From contig NZ_QTUV01000004.1 of NCBI RefSeq assembly GCF_003435815.1, positions 141,673 through 205,672 on the forward strand: 64,000 nucleotides of DNA. The letters run 5' to 3'. The notes beneath the pieces were generated by a model. That model saw only the letters and a program-made list of their open reading frames with translations. It ran no database searches and had not been told where the DNA came from. Positions within the stretch are counted from its first letter, which is position 1, and every line of letters begins with the position of its first letter. Positions 10,359-19,114 of the stretch are shown piece after piece. The position numbers were made by a program, and so were the translations under genes. The DNA is from Dorea sp. AM10-31 (GTDB lineage: Bacteria; Bacillota; Clostridia; Lachnospirales; Lachnospiraceae).

Positions 10359-12383
10359 ATGTTAAAGGGAAGAGCAAAGAAAACAGTCGCAATGTTAATG
10401 ACAGGAATCATGCTCGCAACATGCGCATGGACAGGCAATGTCCATGCGCAATCCAGAGGATGTTCCGGACTGGCAGAAAAAGATGTCTATTATCCAGAGA
10501 AGGAAGATGTTGTTCCAGATCCGATACTCAATTGGGCAATTCGTTCTGCCATGAACAAAAATGATGAGAAGTTCGTACTGACAAGAGAGGATGTAGCATC
10601 TTCGGCTGTGCAGTACATTTTTTATGAGTCCAGTTCCAATCCGAATGGATTTAAAAACTGGAAAATGCCATGGTATGTAGAAAGTCTGGAAGGCTTACAA
10701 TATGCCACATCTGCAAAGCAGATTGCAATAGGATTTACGGCATACAAAGAAGGAGCAAAGATTAAAGACCTTACGCCACTTTCAGGATTAAGTCAGTTGG
10801 AGCAGTTATTTTTAAAAGGTGATGGGATCACAGATATTTCCGCACTTAAGAGTCTGACGAATTTGCGTAGTCTGCTACTCAATGAAAATGAGATTACAGA
10901 TATTTCTGCGATTGCAAATATGAAAAAACTGACGCGTTTAAGTCTGATTCGTAATAAAGTTTCAGATATTGCACCGGTTGGTCAGTTGGCAGATCTTAGA
11001 ACATTAGATGTATCTTATAATGCATTGAAAAAACTTCCGGATATGAGCGGACTTACAAGCCTTACATCATTAGATGTGTCAGACAATCCGGATCTTACAG
11101 ATATTGCATCAGTAAGCAAGATTAAATCGCTGGAGAGAATCAGCCTTACGGGAGATTCGAAAGTAAAGGATATACGACCACTGGCAGAGCTGACATCACT
11201 AGACAAAGAAATGACTTATCTGCCTGACAATTCAAAGAAAGAGGATCTGTTTGCCGCAATCGAAGTGAATAAATATATTGATGAATTCAGCATCAGTAAT
11301 ATGAGTGCAGCAGATTTAAAAACCGTGCAGAAGGCATTGGACACATATGAGAAGCTGACAGACGAACAGAAAACTTATATCGACGAACAGAAAATCCAGG
11401 CAATCAAAAGTAACAAAGAAAAGATTGAAAAAGGTGAAACACCAGATGCTTATCCGGAGTATGAGAACGAATCTAATACAATCTGGGATCGTATTGAAAT
11501 CAGAGTGGTAGATAAAAAAGGTGTTCCGATGGAAGGTGTTAAATTCGTAAAGGAAAAGACAACACCGTATGTAAAGGATACAGAAGCCCTTGTTAGTGAT
11601 GAAAATGGTATGCTGATCATTCAGCATAAGATGATGGATACTATCTACGATAAAATTACAATCAAACCAGTAGATGAATATATGGCAAGCCCAGAGGAAA
11701 TTTATTATACAGTTGCTTACGGTGTAGAAGGCGGACCACCGAGAATGACAGCAACTGTCAATGGAGTAAAGGCAACTGGAAAAGAAAAGCTGAAATTTGT
11801 ACTTATCAAGGAAGGCGAGACTGAACCGGAGAAACCATCAAATCCAGAAAAACCGGAAGTAAAAGTAGCTTCTGTAAAACTTGCTAAGACAAGCTATGTA
11901 TACGATGGAAAGGTAAAGAAACCTGGCATTGTTGCAAAGAACAATAAAGGTGAGAAAATTACAAGCAAAGATTACACAGTAAAATATGCAGCAGGATGCA
12001 AAAATGTCGGAACTTACACAGTAAAAGTTAATTTCAAGGGAGACTACAAAGGAACATTTACAAAGACATTTAACATCAATCCAAAGGGAACAAGCCTTTC
12101 AAAAGTAAAAGCGGCTAAAAAAAGCTTCAGTGCAATATGGAAGAAACAGAGCAAGCAGACAAGCGGATACCAGTTACAGTATTCTACAAATAAAAAGTTC
12201 GCAAAATCTGTAAAGACATCTACGATTTCTAAAAATACAACTGTTAAGAAAACAGTGAAGAAATTAAGCGCTAAGAAAACTTACTATGTAAGAGTTCGCA
12301 CATACAAAAATGTCAAGGTCGGAAAGAAGACAGTGAAGCTGTATTCTGGATGGTCAAAAGTTAAGGCAGTGAAGATGAAATAG
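10359..12383 (+). CDS. Leucine-rich-repeat surface protein with shared C-terminal module
   Basis: 674 residues, paralogue of the 3521 gene but with an uninterrupted signal peptide (1 to about 31, NVHAQS). The motif YPEKEDVVPDPILNWAIR matches the equivalent N-terminal segment of the paralogue. About seven SDS22/internalin-type LRRs (128-282) are followed by a helical cap (285-360), one prealbumin-like domain (about 370-490, motif VVDKKGVPMEG), a Pro-Glu linker and the C-terminal module (503-674). Internalin-type LRRs usually bind proteins; the partner here is unknown. AAGGAGAAACA precedes the ATG, which sits 9 bp after the 8412 stop, indicating cotranscription. No LPXTG is seen. Confidence 0.87.
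   Translation: MLKGRAKKTVAMLMTGIMLATCAWTGNVHAQSRGCSGLAEKDVYYPEKEDVVPDPILNWAIRSAMNKNDEKFVLTREDVASSAVQYIFYESSSNPNGFKNWKMPWYVESLEGLQYATSAKQIAIGFTAYKEGAKIKDLTPLSGLSQLEQLFLKGDGITDISALKSLTNLRSLLLNENEITDISAIANMKKLTRLSLIRNKVSDIAPVGQLADLRTLDVSYNALKKLPDMSGLTSLTSLDVSDNPDLTDIASVSKIKSLERISLTGDSKVKDIRPLAELTSLDKEMTYLPDNSKKEDLFAAIEVNKYIDEFSISNMSAADLKTVQKALDTYEKLTDEQKTYIDEQKIQAIKSNKEKIEKGETPDAYPEYENESNTIWDRIEIRVVDKKGVPMEGVKFVKEKTTPYVKDTEALVSDENGMLIIQHKMMDTIYDKITIKPVDEYMASPEEIYYTVAYGVEGGPPRMTATVNGVKATGKEKLKFVLIKEGETEPEKPSNPEKPEVKVASVKLAKTSYVYDGKVKKPGIVAKNNKGEKITSKDYTVKYAAGCKNVGTYTVKVNFKGDYKGTFTKTFNINPKGTSLSKVKAAKKSFSAIWKKQSKQTSGYQLQYSTNKKFAKSVKTSTISKNTTVKKTVKKLSAKKTYYVRVRTYKNVKVGKKTVKLYSGWSKVKAVKMK
11865..12380 (+). 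repeat. C-terminal module, near-identical DNA copy 2 of 3
   Basis: 516 bp, same length as the copies at 9831 and 14745, with scattered substitutions (for example PGIVAKN in place of PAVVAKN). Confidence 0.85.
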
Positions 12384-12486
12384 TAGAGAACGAAGAGAAG
12401 GTGTTCACTTGCTATAAAAGGCAGGAGAAAGCCTTCTTCCTGTATAGATACTATGAATAAATAGATTGATTTATTGACAATACCGA

Positions 12487-12516
12487 TTGGAGAGAATGCG
12501 AAAAACAACGTATAAT
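12487..12516 (+). promoter_or_regulatory. Shared surface-protein promoter, copy C
   Basis: TTGGAG, 18 bases, TATAAT, embedded in ATACCGATTGGAG. The -10 lies 50 bases before the ATG at 12567. Confidence 0.65.
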
Positions 12517-12566
12517 AGTAATCGTAATGTAATTAGCAAATGGAAAAAGAAAAGGAGAAAAAAGTA

Positions 12567-15263
12567 ATGGGGAAAATGAAAAGAATTTTTGCCTGGCTCC
12601 TGTCTTTAGCAATGGTCTTCGGATTATTGAGTGGACAGGTGAGTGTAGCAAAAGCTGCAGGATATGGAATCTACAGCTATGCTCTTGATTCAAAAGAGCT
12701 TCCGAGTGAAGGAGGAGAACTTGTCGCAACAATTAAGTTTGACGACTTTTCAACAACAGACAGTCCGATTTATTACCAGTTAAAGAAAGATATTGGTGAT
12801 TATAATTGGGAAATAGTAAAAGGATATGAGAATGTTGAAGGACAGGTTGTCGGGAACAAACTGAAAGTAAATATTCCGGCAAACAAAGAGACAACAGAAG
12901 TGAAATATAAACTGATCGTAAATCTGACAAGTGGACAGTTCGAGAATTCTTGGGGTGGAACGGAACAAGGTGCCAAGAGAGCATCTTTCACTGTTGCAGC
13001 AGCCAACGCAGGATCAGAGGAAGAGAAAGTTTTATCTGATGAAACTACATTCCGTGCAAAAGTAGTAGATGAAAATGGAGCTCCGGTAGAAGGTGTAAAA
13101 TTAGTCGGAAAAGATGAGTCTTTTGGAAATGAGCCGGAATTTACATCAAATGCAAATGGTGTGGCAGAGTATGAAATAGAAGATAATGACATAACATGTA
13201 TTTACACGATCAGAGTTTCGGAAGACAGTGGATGGACAAGTGAGAACAGATGTACATTTGAAGTTGGTCATGATCAATCATGGAGTCCTATTATTTCCAA
13301 GATTAATGGAAGCACAATTGATCAGGCTGGCGAAATTAAGTTTGTAGTTAAGAAGGCAGCGGCTGATGATGCACAAAAAGTGGCATTAAAGGCTGTAATC
13401 GATGAAGTAGAAAAATTAAACAAAGACAATTATACATCAAAAAGCTGGGCAGCTCTTCAGCAGGCGCTTGCGAATGCAAAAATGGTGTATGAAGATAAGT
13501 ATGCTACAGAAGCTAATATCAAAGATGCGAAGGCAAACTTAGAGACAGCGAAAAATGGCCTGGTAGAAATGTCTCCGGAAAGAAAAGCGCTGGAAGCCAA
13601 AATTGCAGAAGCAAAGAAATTTGATTATAGCCTTTACACAGATGAAAGCAAAGCAAAAGTTATGTCTGCAGTAGATGCAGCAGAAAAATTAACTGACAAT
13701 GCTTCTGTAGAAGAAATCAAAGCTGCACAGAAGAACATTGAAGATGCAATGGAAGCATTAAAAAAAGTTCCATCATGGGATTCAGCAAATATTGGTGTAT
13801 CAAGGGATAAGCTGACAAGCAAAGGTGGAACGGTAGAACTTCGACTTGTATTAGACAATTACGGAGCAGACGAGGGAACAATTTACTATCGTGTGCGTAA
13901 GAAAACGATTACTCCAGAGGGTTATCCGATGTGGGATGAAGTACAGACAAATGTACCAACTCAGATTTCTAAGGAAAATCCAATCATCAAAGTAACACTT
14001 CCTGAAAATACAACAGAGAAGGAAGAAGAATATCAGATCACACCAACAAGCAAAAAAGGTACTTATACAAACCTGAAAGGTGTGAGTGTAACTGTTATTC
14101 CGGCATCACAGGATGAAGAATATACAAACAATTCCGCTTTCTCAGCAGAAGATGTATACCGTGTGAAAGCAGTAGATGCTGAAGGTGTACCGGTAGAAGG
14201 CGTAGAATTTAAATTAACAGCAGATAATGACAAAACTCGTGTCAGAAATATTGTGACAAATAATAAAGGTGTAGCTGAGTATAAGATCAATCCGGCAGAA
14301 GACTGTGGATCAACTTATAATGTAACAGTTGCAGATGACACAGATTGGGTAAGCAGTGTAATTTTGGTTAATGCACATAACTTTACAGTAAGTGAAGGAG
14401 AGAACGCAGTAATTACAAGTATTGATGGATTCTCAGTTGAGAGCGCAGGCGATGTTCGTATTGCTGTTAAGAAAAATCCAAAATACGATATTACAGATGC
14501 AGCAAAAATGCAGATGGAAAAAGTTCTTGCTGATGCAGAGCGGAAAAATGAAGTTGACTTCACAAAAGAAAGCTGGAATGCTTACAAAGAAGCAGTAGAT
14601 GCTGCGAAGGCTATTTCTGAGAAGGTAGCAGGAGCAGAAAGAGTAACAGCTGCAGATTACCAGAATGCGATCCAGGCTGTGAAAGACGCAGAAGCAGCAT
14701 TAGTTAAAGCAGAAGCTCCAAAACCGGAACCAGAAGTGAAAAAAGTAGCTTCCGTAAAACTTGCTAAGACAAGCTATGTATACGATGGAAAGGTAAAGAA
14801 ACCAGCCGTTGTTGCAAAGAACAATAAAGGTGAGAAAATTACAAGCAAAGATTACACAGTAAAATATGCAGCAGGATGCAAAAATGTCGGAACATACACA
14901 GTAAAAGTTACTTTCAAGGGAGACTACAAAGGAACATTTACAAAGACATTTAACATTAATCCAAAGGGAACAAGCCTTTCAAAAGTAAAAGCTGCAAGAA
15001 AGAGCTTCAGCGCAACATGGAAGAAACAGAGCAAGCAGACAAGCGGATACCAGTTACAGTATTCAACAAATAAAAAGTTCGCAAAATCTGTAAAGACATC
15101 TACGATTTCTAAAAACACAACGGTTAAGAAAACAGTGAAAAAATTAAGTGCTAAGAAAACTTACTATGTAAGAGTTCGTACTTATAAGACAGTTAAAGTT
15201 GGCAAGAAGAGTGTGAAGATTTACTCAGGCTGGTCAGCTGCTAAAAAAGTGAAAACAAAATAG
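12567..15263 (+). CDS. Large Ig-like/FIVAR surface protein with shared C-terminal module
   Basis: 898 residues from ATG 12567. That start has AAGGAG about nine bases upstream and aligns with the start of the 1724 paralogue; an in-frame ATG at 12540 lacks a ribosome site. After a signal peptide (about 1-31) come an Ig-like domain shared with the 1724 gene (32-160), a prealbumin-like domain (165-265), two FIVAR-type domains (270-400), a second Ig-like domain (401-515), a second prealbumin-like domain (520-640), a third FIVAR-type domain (645-712) and the C-terminal module (727-898). It looks like an expanded version of the 1724 protein with an internal duplication of the Ig-prealbumin-FIVAR block. 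Adhesive or structural surface role inferred. Confidence 0.85.
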   Translation: MGKMKRIFAWLLSLAMVFGLLSGQVSVAKAAGYGIYSYALDSKELPSEGGELVATIKFDDFSTTDSPIYYQLKKDIGDYNWEIVKGYENVEGQVVGNKLKVNIPANKETTEVKYKLIVNLTSGQFENSWGGTEQGAKRASFTVAAANAGSEEEKVLSDETTFRAKVVDENGAPVEGVKLVGKDESFGNEPEFTSNANGVAEYEIEDNDITCIYTIRVSEDSGWTSENRCTFEVGHDQSWSPIISKINGSTIDQAGEIKFVVKKAAADDAQKVALKAVIDEVEKLNKDNYTSKSWAALQQALANAKMVYEDKYATEANIKDAKANLETAKNGLVEMSPERKALEAKIAEAKKFDYSLYTDESKAKVMSAVDAAEKLTDNASVEEIKAAQKNIEDAMEALKKVPSWDSANIGVSRDKLTSKGGTVELRLVLDNYGADEGTIYYRVRKKTITPEGYPMWDEVQTNVPTQISKENPIIKVTLPENTTEKEEEYQITPTSKKGTYTNLKGVSVTVIPASQDEEYTNNSAFSAEDVYRVKAVDAEGVPVEGVEFKLTADNDKTRVRNIVTNNKGVAEYKINPAEDCGSTYNVTVADDTDWVSSVILVNAHNFTVSEGENAVITSIDGFSVESAGDVRIAVKKNPKYDITDAAKMQMEKVLADAERKNEVDFTKESWNAYKEAVDAAKAISEKVAGAERVTAADYQNAIQAVKDAEAALVKAEAPKPEPEVKKVASVKLAKTSYVYDGKVKKPAVVAKNNKGEKITSKDYTVKYAAGCKNVGTYTVKVTFKGDYKGTFTKTFNINPKGTSLSKVKAARKSFSATWKKQSKQTSGYQLQYSTNKKFAKSVKTSTISKNTTVKKTVKKLSAKKTYYVRVRTYKTVKVGKKSVKIYSGWSAAKKVKTK
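14745..15260 (+). repeat. C-terminal module, near-identical DNA copy 3 of 3
   Basis: 516 bp. Over its first roughly 270 bases I found a single difference from the 9831 copy; the last 90 bases diverge. Confidence 0.85.
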
Positions 15264-15284
15264 TCGAAGAGAATAACGAATAAA

Positions 15285-15330
15285 AAAATTCCCGGCATGT
15301 ACATAATCGGATGTGTATGTCGGGAATTTT
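15285..15330 (+). terminator. Rho-independent terminator
   Basis: AAATTCCCGGCATGTACA pairs imperfectly with TGTGTATGTCGGGAATTT around an 8-nt loop, with a T-run at the end. Confidence 0.85.
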
Positions 15331-15412
15331 GCTGCTATAGTATCCGATGACGATTATTGATAATAAATATCAATAAAAATCTATAAGTGCTTTTATATAT
15401 CAAAAATACCAA

Positions 15413-15442
15413 TTGGAGTGAAAGTTTCTATTGCAGTAAAAT
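15413..15442 (+). promoter_or_regulatory. Shared surface-protein promoter, copy D
   Basis: TTGGAG, 18 bases, TAAAAT, preceded by ATACCAA. The -10 lies 51 bases before the ATG at 15494, as in the other three copies. Confidence 0.6.
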
Positions 15443-15493
15443 ATTATCAGGGATTATATGCCCTGATACAAATTTACAAAAGGAGGGTAAATC

Positions 15494-17374
15494 ATGAAAA
15501 ATTTTATGAAAAAGGCTGCGGCAGCAATGATTGCTATGTTAGCAGTTGTAGCAGTTTTCGGTACAAGCGTACCGGCACAGGCAGCGTCCAAAGCACCGAA
15601 GAGCCTTTCCGTGAAGGTAACAACAAAAACAGTTGATATCAAAGGAAAGTCTACAATTTCGGTCAAATCAGTAAAGCCTGCAAATGCAAGCAAGGCAGTT
15701 ACTTACAAATCAAGCAACAAGAAGATTGCAACCGTATCTTCCAAAGGTGTTGTAACAGGTAAGAAAGCCGGAAAGGTAAACATTACTGTAACATCCAAGA
15801 AGAACAAAAAAGTGAAAAAAGTTGTGAAGATTACTGTTAAGAACTTAAAACCAAGCAGTGTTAAAGTAAGTGTTGTCAAAGCAACTGTAGTAGTCGGAAA
15901 AACAAACACACTGAAAGCAGCTGTAAAACCGGCTGGCGTATACTGCCCTGTAAAATGGACAAGCAGCAACAAAGCAGTAGCAACTGTAAGCAGCAATGGG
16001 AAAGTAACAGCTAAGAAAGCCGGTACAGCAACAATTACTGTAAAAGCAACACAGAAAAACAGCAAAGGCAAATATCTGTCAACTGCATGCAAAGTTACAG
16101 TTGTAGATAAGACTCCGGCATCCGTATCCAAACAGCAGGTATATGTATCGCCGGAATGGTTAAAGAGCGCAATGTCCGGACTTCAGAAAGGATATGAAAA
16201 TGTATTCGTATCAGAAGTTGCATGGGGAGACACAGCAGGAGATAAAAACTATAATGCAGGTCATATCCCGGGAGCATATCATATCAACTCAGATGCAGTA
16301 GAATATGACGACTGTGCTCCATGGCCATATGGAGACGGAAAAGATGACTTTGGCCTTTACGATGAAAAAGATGTAAAACCGGAAGACAATTTCAATATCC
16401 GCAGTGGTAAACAGTTAAGTGAGTTCCTGAAGAGAAACGGAATTACAAAAGATACAAAAGTAGTTTTATACGGCAGAAGTGCATCTGATTCTAGCGTAAC
16501 AAGAGTTGCGTTTGCAATGCTTTATGCAGGAGTTGAAGACGTAAAAGTTGTCGATGGCGGTATGCAGGCATGGAAAGCTGCCGGATACGATGTGGAGACA
16601 AAAGTAAACGAGCAGAAAGCCGGAGGAGATAATTACAGCTTCGGTACAACTGTTCCGGCGCATCCAGAGTACATCCTGTCAGCAGAGGATGCAAAAGACA
16701 AACTACAGAATGACGCAAACTTCCGTCTGGTAAGTATCCGTTCTACAAAAGAATTTGAAGGCGAAGAAACAGGTTATGGATATATCGACTATGCAGGAGA
16801 GCCTTTAGGTGCTGTATGGGGACATAACACAGATGATGGAAGCTATGTTGAAAACGGTAAAGTTGTAGGAATCGACAAAGTAAAATCTATCCTTGCAGAG
16901 TCTGACTCTTCTTTAGACAATGAATTATCATTCTATTGCGGAACCGGATGGAGAGCTACAATCCCATTCCTGATCTGCTATCAGAATGGTGTGAAGAACA
17001 TCAGCGTGTATGATGGCGGATGGTGGTTATGGCAGCTGAATTGGCAGAAAGACAAAGCTGCATGGCCAATCCAGGACGTATCTGCAGATGTTGTAAAGAA
17101 CTATGCACAGCTTAGCTTTGCAGCAGAAGAAGTAAACAAAGATGCTTCCGGTAAAATGCTTGTTGCAGGAGCTTCTGCAGCAGAAAATAAACTGGCTTGC
17201 TGGCCGGCACGTGTAAGCAGTAAAGTTGTTTACGGCTCTTCCGACAAGAAGGTTGCAACAGTAGATGCAACTGGAAAAGTTACAGCAGTCGCAGCAGGAG
17301 AAGCTACTATTACTGCAAGAACAAAAGCTGGAAATAAGGCAACATACAAAGTTGTTGTAAGCCCGGCTCAATAA
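15494..17374 (+). CDS. Secreted Big_2/rhodanese surface protein
   Basis: 626 residues, start supported by AAAGGAGGG. A signal peptide (1 to about 31, AQAAS) is followed by two Big_2 Ig-like domains (about 36-200, with YKSSN and WTSSN signatures), two rhodanese-like domains (about 207-350 and 370-510) and a C-terminal Big_2-like domain (about 520-626). Gly327 stands where rhodanese domain 1 should carry its Cys; Cys482 in CGTGWR is intact in domain 2. This inactive-then-active order is the usual arrangement of two-domain thiosulfate/mercaptopyruvate sulfurtransferases. Those are normally cytoplasmic or periplasmic, so presentation on a Gram-positive surface by Ig-like domains is unusual. It is the full-length paralogue of the truncated gene at 1-1547. 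Confidence 0.88.
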   Translation: MKNFMKKAAAAMIAMLAVVAVFGTSVPAQAASKAPKSLSVKVTTKTVDIKGKSTISVKSVKPANASKAVTYKSSNKKIATVSSKGVVTGKKAGKVNITVTSKKNKKVKKVVKITVKNLKPSSVKVSVVKATVVVGKTNTLKAAVKPAGVYCPVKWTSSNKAVATVSSNGKVTAKKAGTATITVKATQKNSKGKYLSTACKVTVVDKTPASVSKQQVYVSPEWLKSAMSGLQKGYENVFVSEVAWGDTAGDKNYNAGHIPGAYHINSDAVEYDDCAPWPYGDGKDDFGLYDEKDVKPEDNFNIRSGKQLSEFLKRNGITKDTKVVLYGRSASDSSVTRVAFAMLYAGVEDVKVVDGGMQAWKAAGYDVETKVNEQKAGGDNYSFGTTVPAHPEYILSAEDAKDKLQNDANFRLVSIRSTKEFEGEETGYGYIDYAGEPLGAVWGHNTDDGSYVENGKVVGIDKVKSILAESDSSLDNELSFYCGTGWRATIPFLICYQNGVKNISVYDGGWWLWQLNWQKDKAAWPIQDVSADVVKNYAQLSFAAEEVNKDASGKMLVAGASAAENKLACWPARVSSKVVYGSSDKKVATVDATGKVTAVAAGEATITARTKAGNKATYKVVVSPAQ

Positions 17375-17447
17375 AATGAATCTAAGTGCTTACAGGTATG
17401 AAATGGTTTAAGCATAATGATTTATAAATAAAGAATATAATACGAAT

Positions 17448-17485
17448 AAAATGGTGCTTTGCGCAGATACGCAGGGCACCATTTT
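17448..17485 (+). terminator. Rho-independent terminator
   Basis: AAAATGGTGC/GCACCATTTT stem with an inner TGCG/CGCA pairing, downstream of the rhodanese gene. Confidence 0.85.
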
Positions 17486-17749
17486 CTATATAATAGGAAA
17501 CTTCATTTCTATTCTTTTTAATCTTGATTAGGAGATTGTCAGACGGAGGCATATTCAGTCAGAAATAGCTGTGAAAAAAATCGAAATCTTGTTAAATATT
17601 TACGTATCCCGTTAAATGATTAATTACTGTCAATTCGGTAGTATTCCGGGAAAAAGTATGTTACACTCGCGATAGATTGTGGCGGACTGTTATTGCAAAT
17701 GGGGAAAGATACAAAAGTATTAATATGTCATACACAGGAGGTATTTATT
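17486..17749. other. Intergenic region upstream of gap
   Basis: AT-rich region that must hold the gap promoter. I could not pick a convincing -35/-10 pair or a known riboswitch. The AGGAGG at 17737-17742 is the ribosome site of gap. Confidence 0.4.
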
Positions 17750-18775
17750 ATGGCAATAACAATTGGCATCAACGGATTTGGACGCATTGGCAGAGTCGCA
17801 TTCCGTATTGCCATCAATCAGCCGGAGCAGTTTAAACTTTGTGGGATCAACGTAAGAAACGCTGATCTGGATTATATTCTTTATATGATCCGTTACGATT
17901 CAATATTCGGACGTTTTCAGGGAACGCTCGAAAGGTATGAGGATGGAATCATCGTCAATGGTGAGAAGATTCGTGTATACTCGGAAAATGATGCTGCAGA
18001 CATTCGTTGGGGGGAATGTGGAGCAGAATATATTATAGATGCGACAGGTGCTTACTGTACTACAGAGAAAGCAATGGCACATATCAAAGGTGGCGCAAAG
18101 AAAGTAATCATTTCCGCACCTGCTAAAGACCAGGATACACCGACATTTGTAATGGGAATCAACCACGAACTTTATCAGCCGTCTATGCATGTTGTTTCGA
18201 ATGCGTCGTGTACAACAAACTGTCTTGCACCATTGTGTAAAGTCTTAGAAGACAATTACGGAATTGAGTATGGATTAATGTCTACGATACATTCTGCTAC
18301 AGCTAAGCAGAAAGTAGTTGACTGCCGTTCACTTAAAGACTGGCGTACAGGACGTGCCGTATTTGGCAACCTGATCCCATCCACAACAGGAGCTGCAAAA
18401 GCGATTTCACTCGTTATTCCAACATTAAAAGATCGCATGAATGGGATTTCTTACCGTGTACCGACTTCAGATGTATCCATTGTGGATCTGAATGTTGCTT
18501 TAAAAATAGAAACCAGTTACGAAGATATTTGTAAGAAAATGAAAGAAGCTTCAGAGACATATCTGAAAGGAATTTTAGATTATATCGATGACGAAGTAGT
18601 ATCTTCTGATTTTATCGGAGACAGCCATGCATCATCCTTTGATGCACGTGAAGGAATCCAGATCAATGGACATTTCTTTAAGCTTATCAGCTTCTATGAT
18701 AATGAGTGGGGGTACACAAATCAGATATTCCGCCTGATCAAACATATGTATCAGGTAGATAACGGTATCAAATAG
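17750..18775 (+). CDS. gap: Glyceraldehyde-3-phosphate dehydrogenase
   Basis: 341 residues, the normal length for the family. It oxidises glyceraldehyde 3-phosphate with NAD+ and phosphate in glycolysis. The N-terminal Rossmann motif INGFGRIGR and the catalytic SNASCTTNC segment (Cys154) are present, with the conserved DNEWGY near the C-terminus. ATG 17750 is chosen because AGGAGG lies seven bases upstream; the frame extends 19 codons further back without a ribosome site. The gene stands alone with its own downstream terminator rather than in a pgk-tpi operon. Confidence 0.96.
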   Translation: MAITIGINGFGRIGRVAFRIAINQPEQFKLCGINVRNADLDYILYMIRYDSIFGRFQGTLERYEDGIIVNGEKIRVYSENDAADIRWGECGAEYIIDATGAYCTTEKAMAHIKGGAKKVIISAPAKDQDTPTFVMGINHELYQPSMHVVSNASCTTNCLAPLCKVLEDNYGIEYGLMSTIHSATAKQKVVDCRSLKDWRTGRAVFGNLIPSTTGAAKAISLVIPTLKDRMNGISYRVPTSDVSIVDLNVALKIETSYEDICKKMKEASETYLKGILDYIDDEVVSSDFIGDSHASSFDAREGIQINGHFFKLISFYDNEWGYTNQIFRLIKHMYQVDNGIK

Positions 18776-18847
18776 TGATACCAGGGTTGTAGAATGAAAA
18801 AGTAAAGATATAAGAAAAAGTAAATATCCGTAATAACAGTCGAAAGC

Positions 18848-18908
18848 CACGAAAAAGCATCCCAGGAGAATTGTCGATGAGCAGATCTTCTGGGGTGCTT
18901 TTTCGTGG
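18848..18908. terminator. Bidirectional hairpin terminator
   Basis: CACGAAAAAGCA pairs with TGCTTTTTCGTG, extended by CCCAG/CTGGG. Both strands give a T-rich arm. Downstream of gap. Confidence 0.75.
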
Positions 18909-19047
18909 TGAGATGTTTCTGTGGACTTGTGAGATACAAGTTGATTCTTGGTGTCTTACGCCGGAAAAGTATCTACATCTGCAAGAAAAAGCAAGATGCA
19001 GATGCAATTCTCAAGAATTATAAAAAACATAAAAACAGAGTGCGCTC
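18909..19047. other. Non-coding spacer with small hairpin
   Basis: No gene is seen. CATCTGC at 18976-18982 can pair with GCAGATG at 18998-19004; no known RNA family is recognised. Confidence 0.3.
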
Positions 19048-19076
19048 TAGACATGCGCATATTTATACAGTATAAT
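19048..19076 (+). promoter_or_regulatory. Sigma-A promoter of the oxidoreductase operon
   Basis: TAGACA, 17 bases, TATAAT, 39 bases before the ATG at 19115. Confidence 0.65.
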
Positions 19077-19114
19077 CAGAGTAATACTAATTTTTAAAGA
19101 AAGGAATACGAAAG

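Noticed and set aside
1724..15263. Sortase LPXTG or GW/choline-binding anchors
   Set aside because: Searched the C-termini by eye; every protein ends in the lysine-rich module or Big_2 without such motifs.
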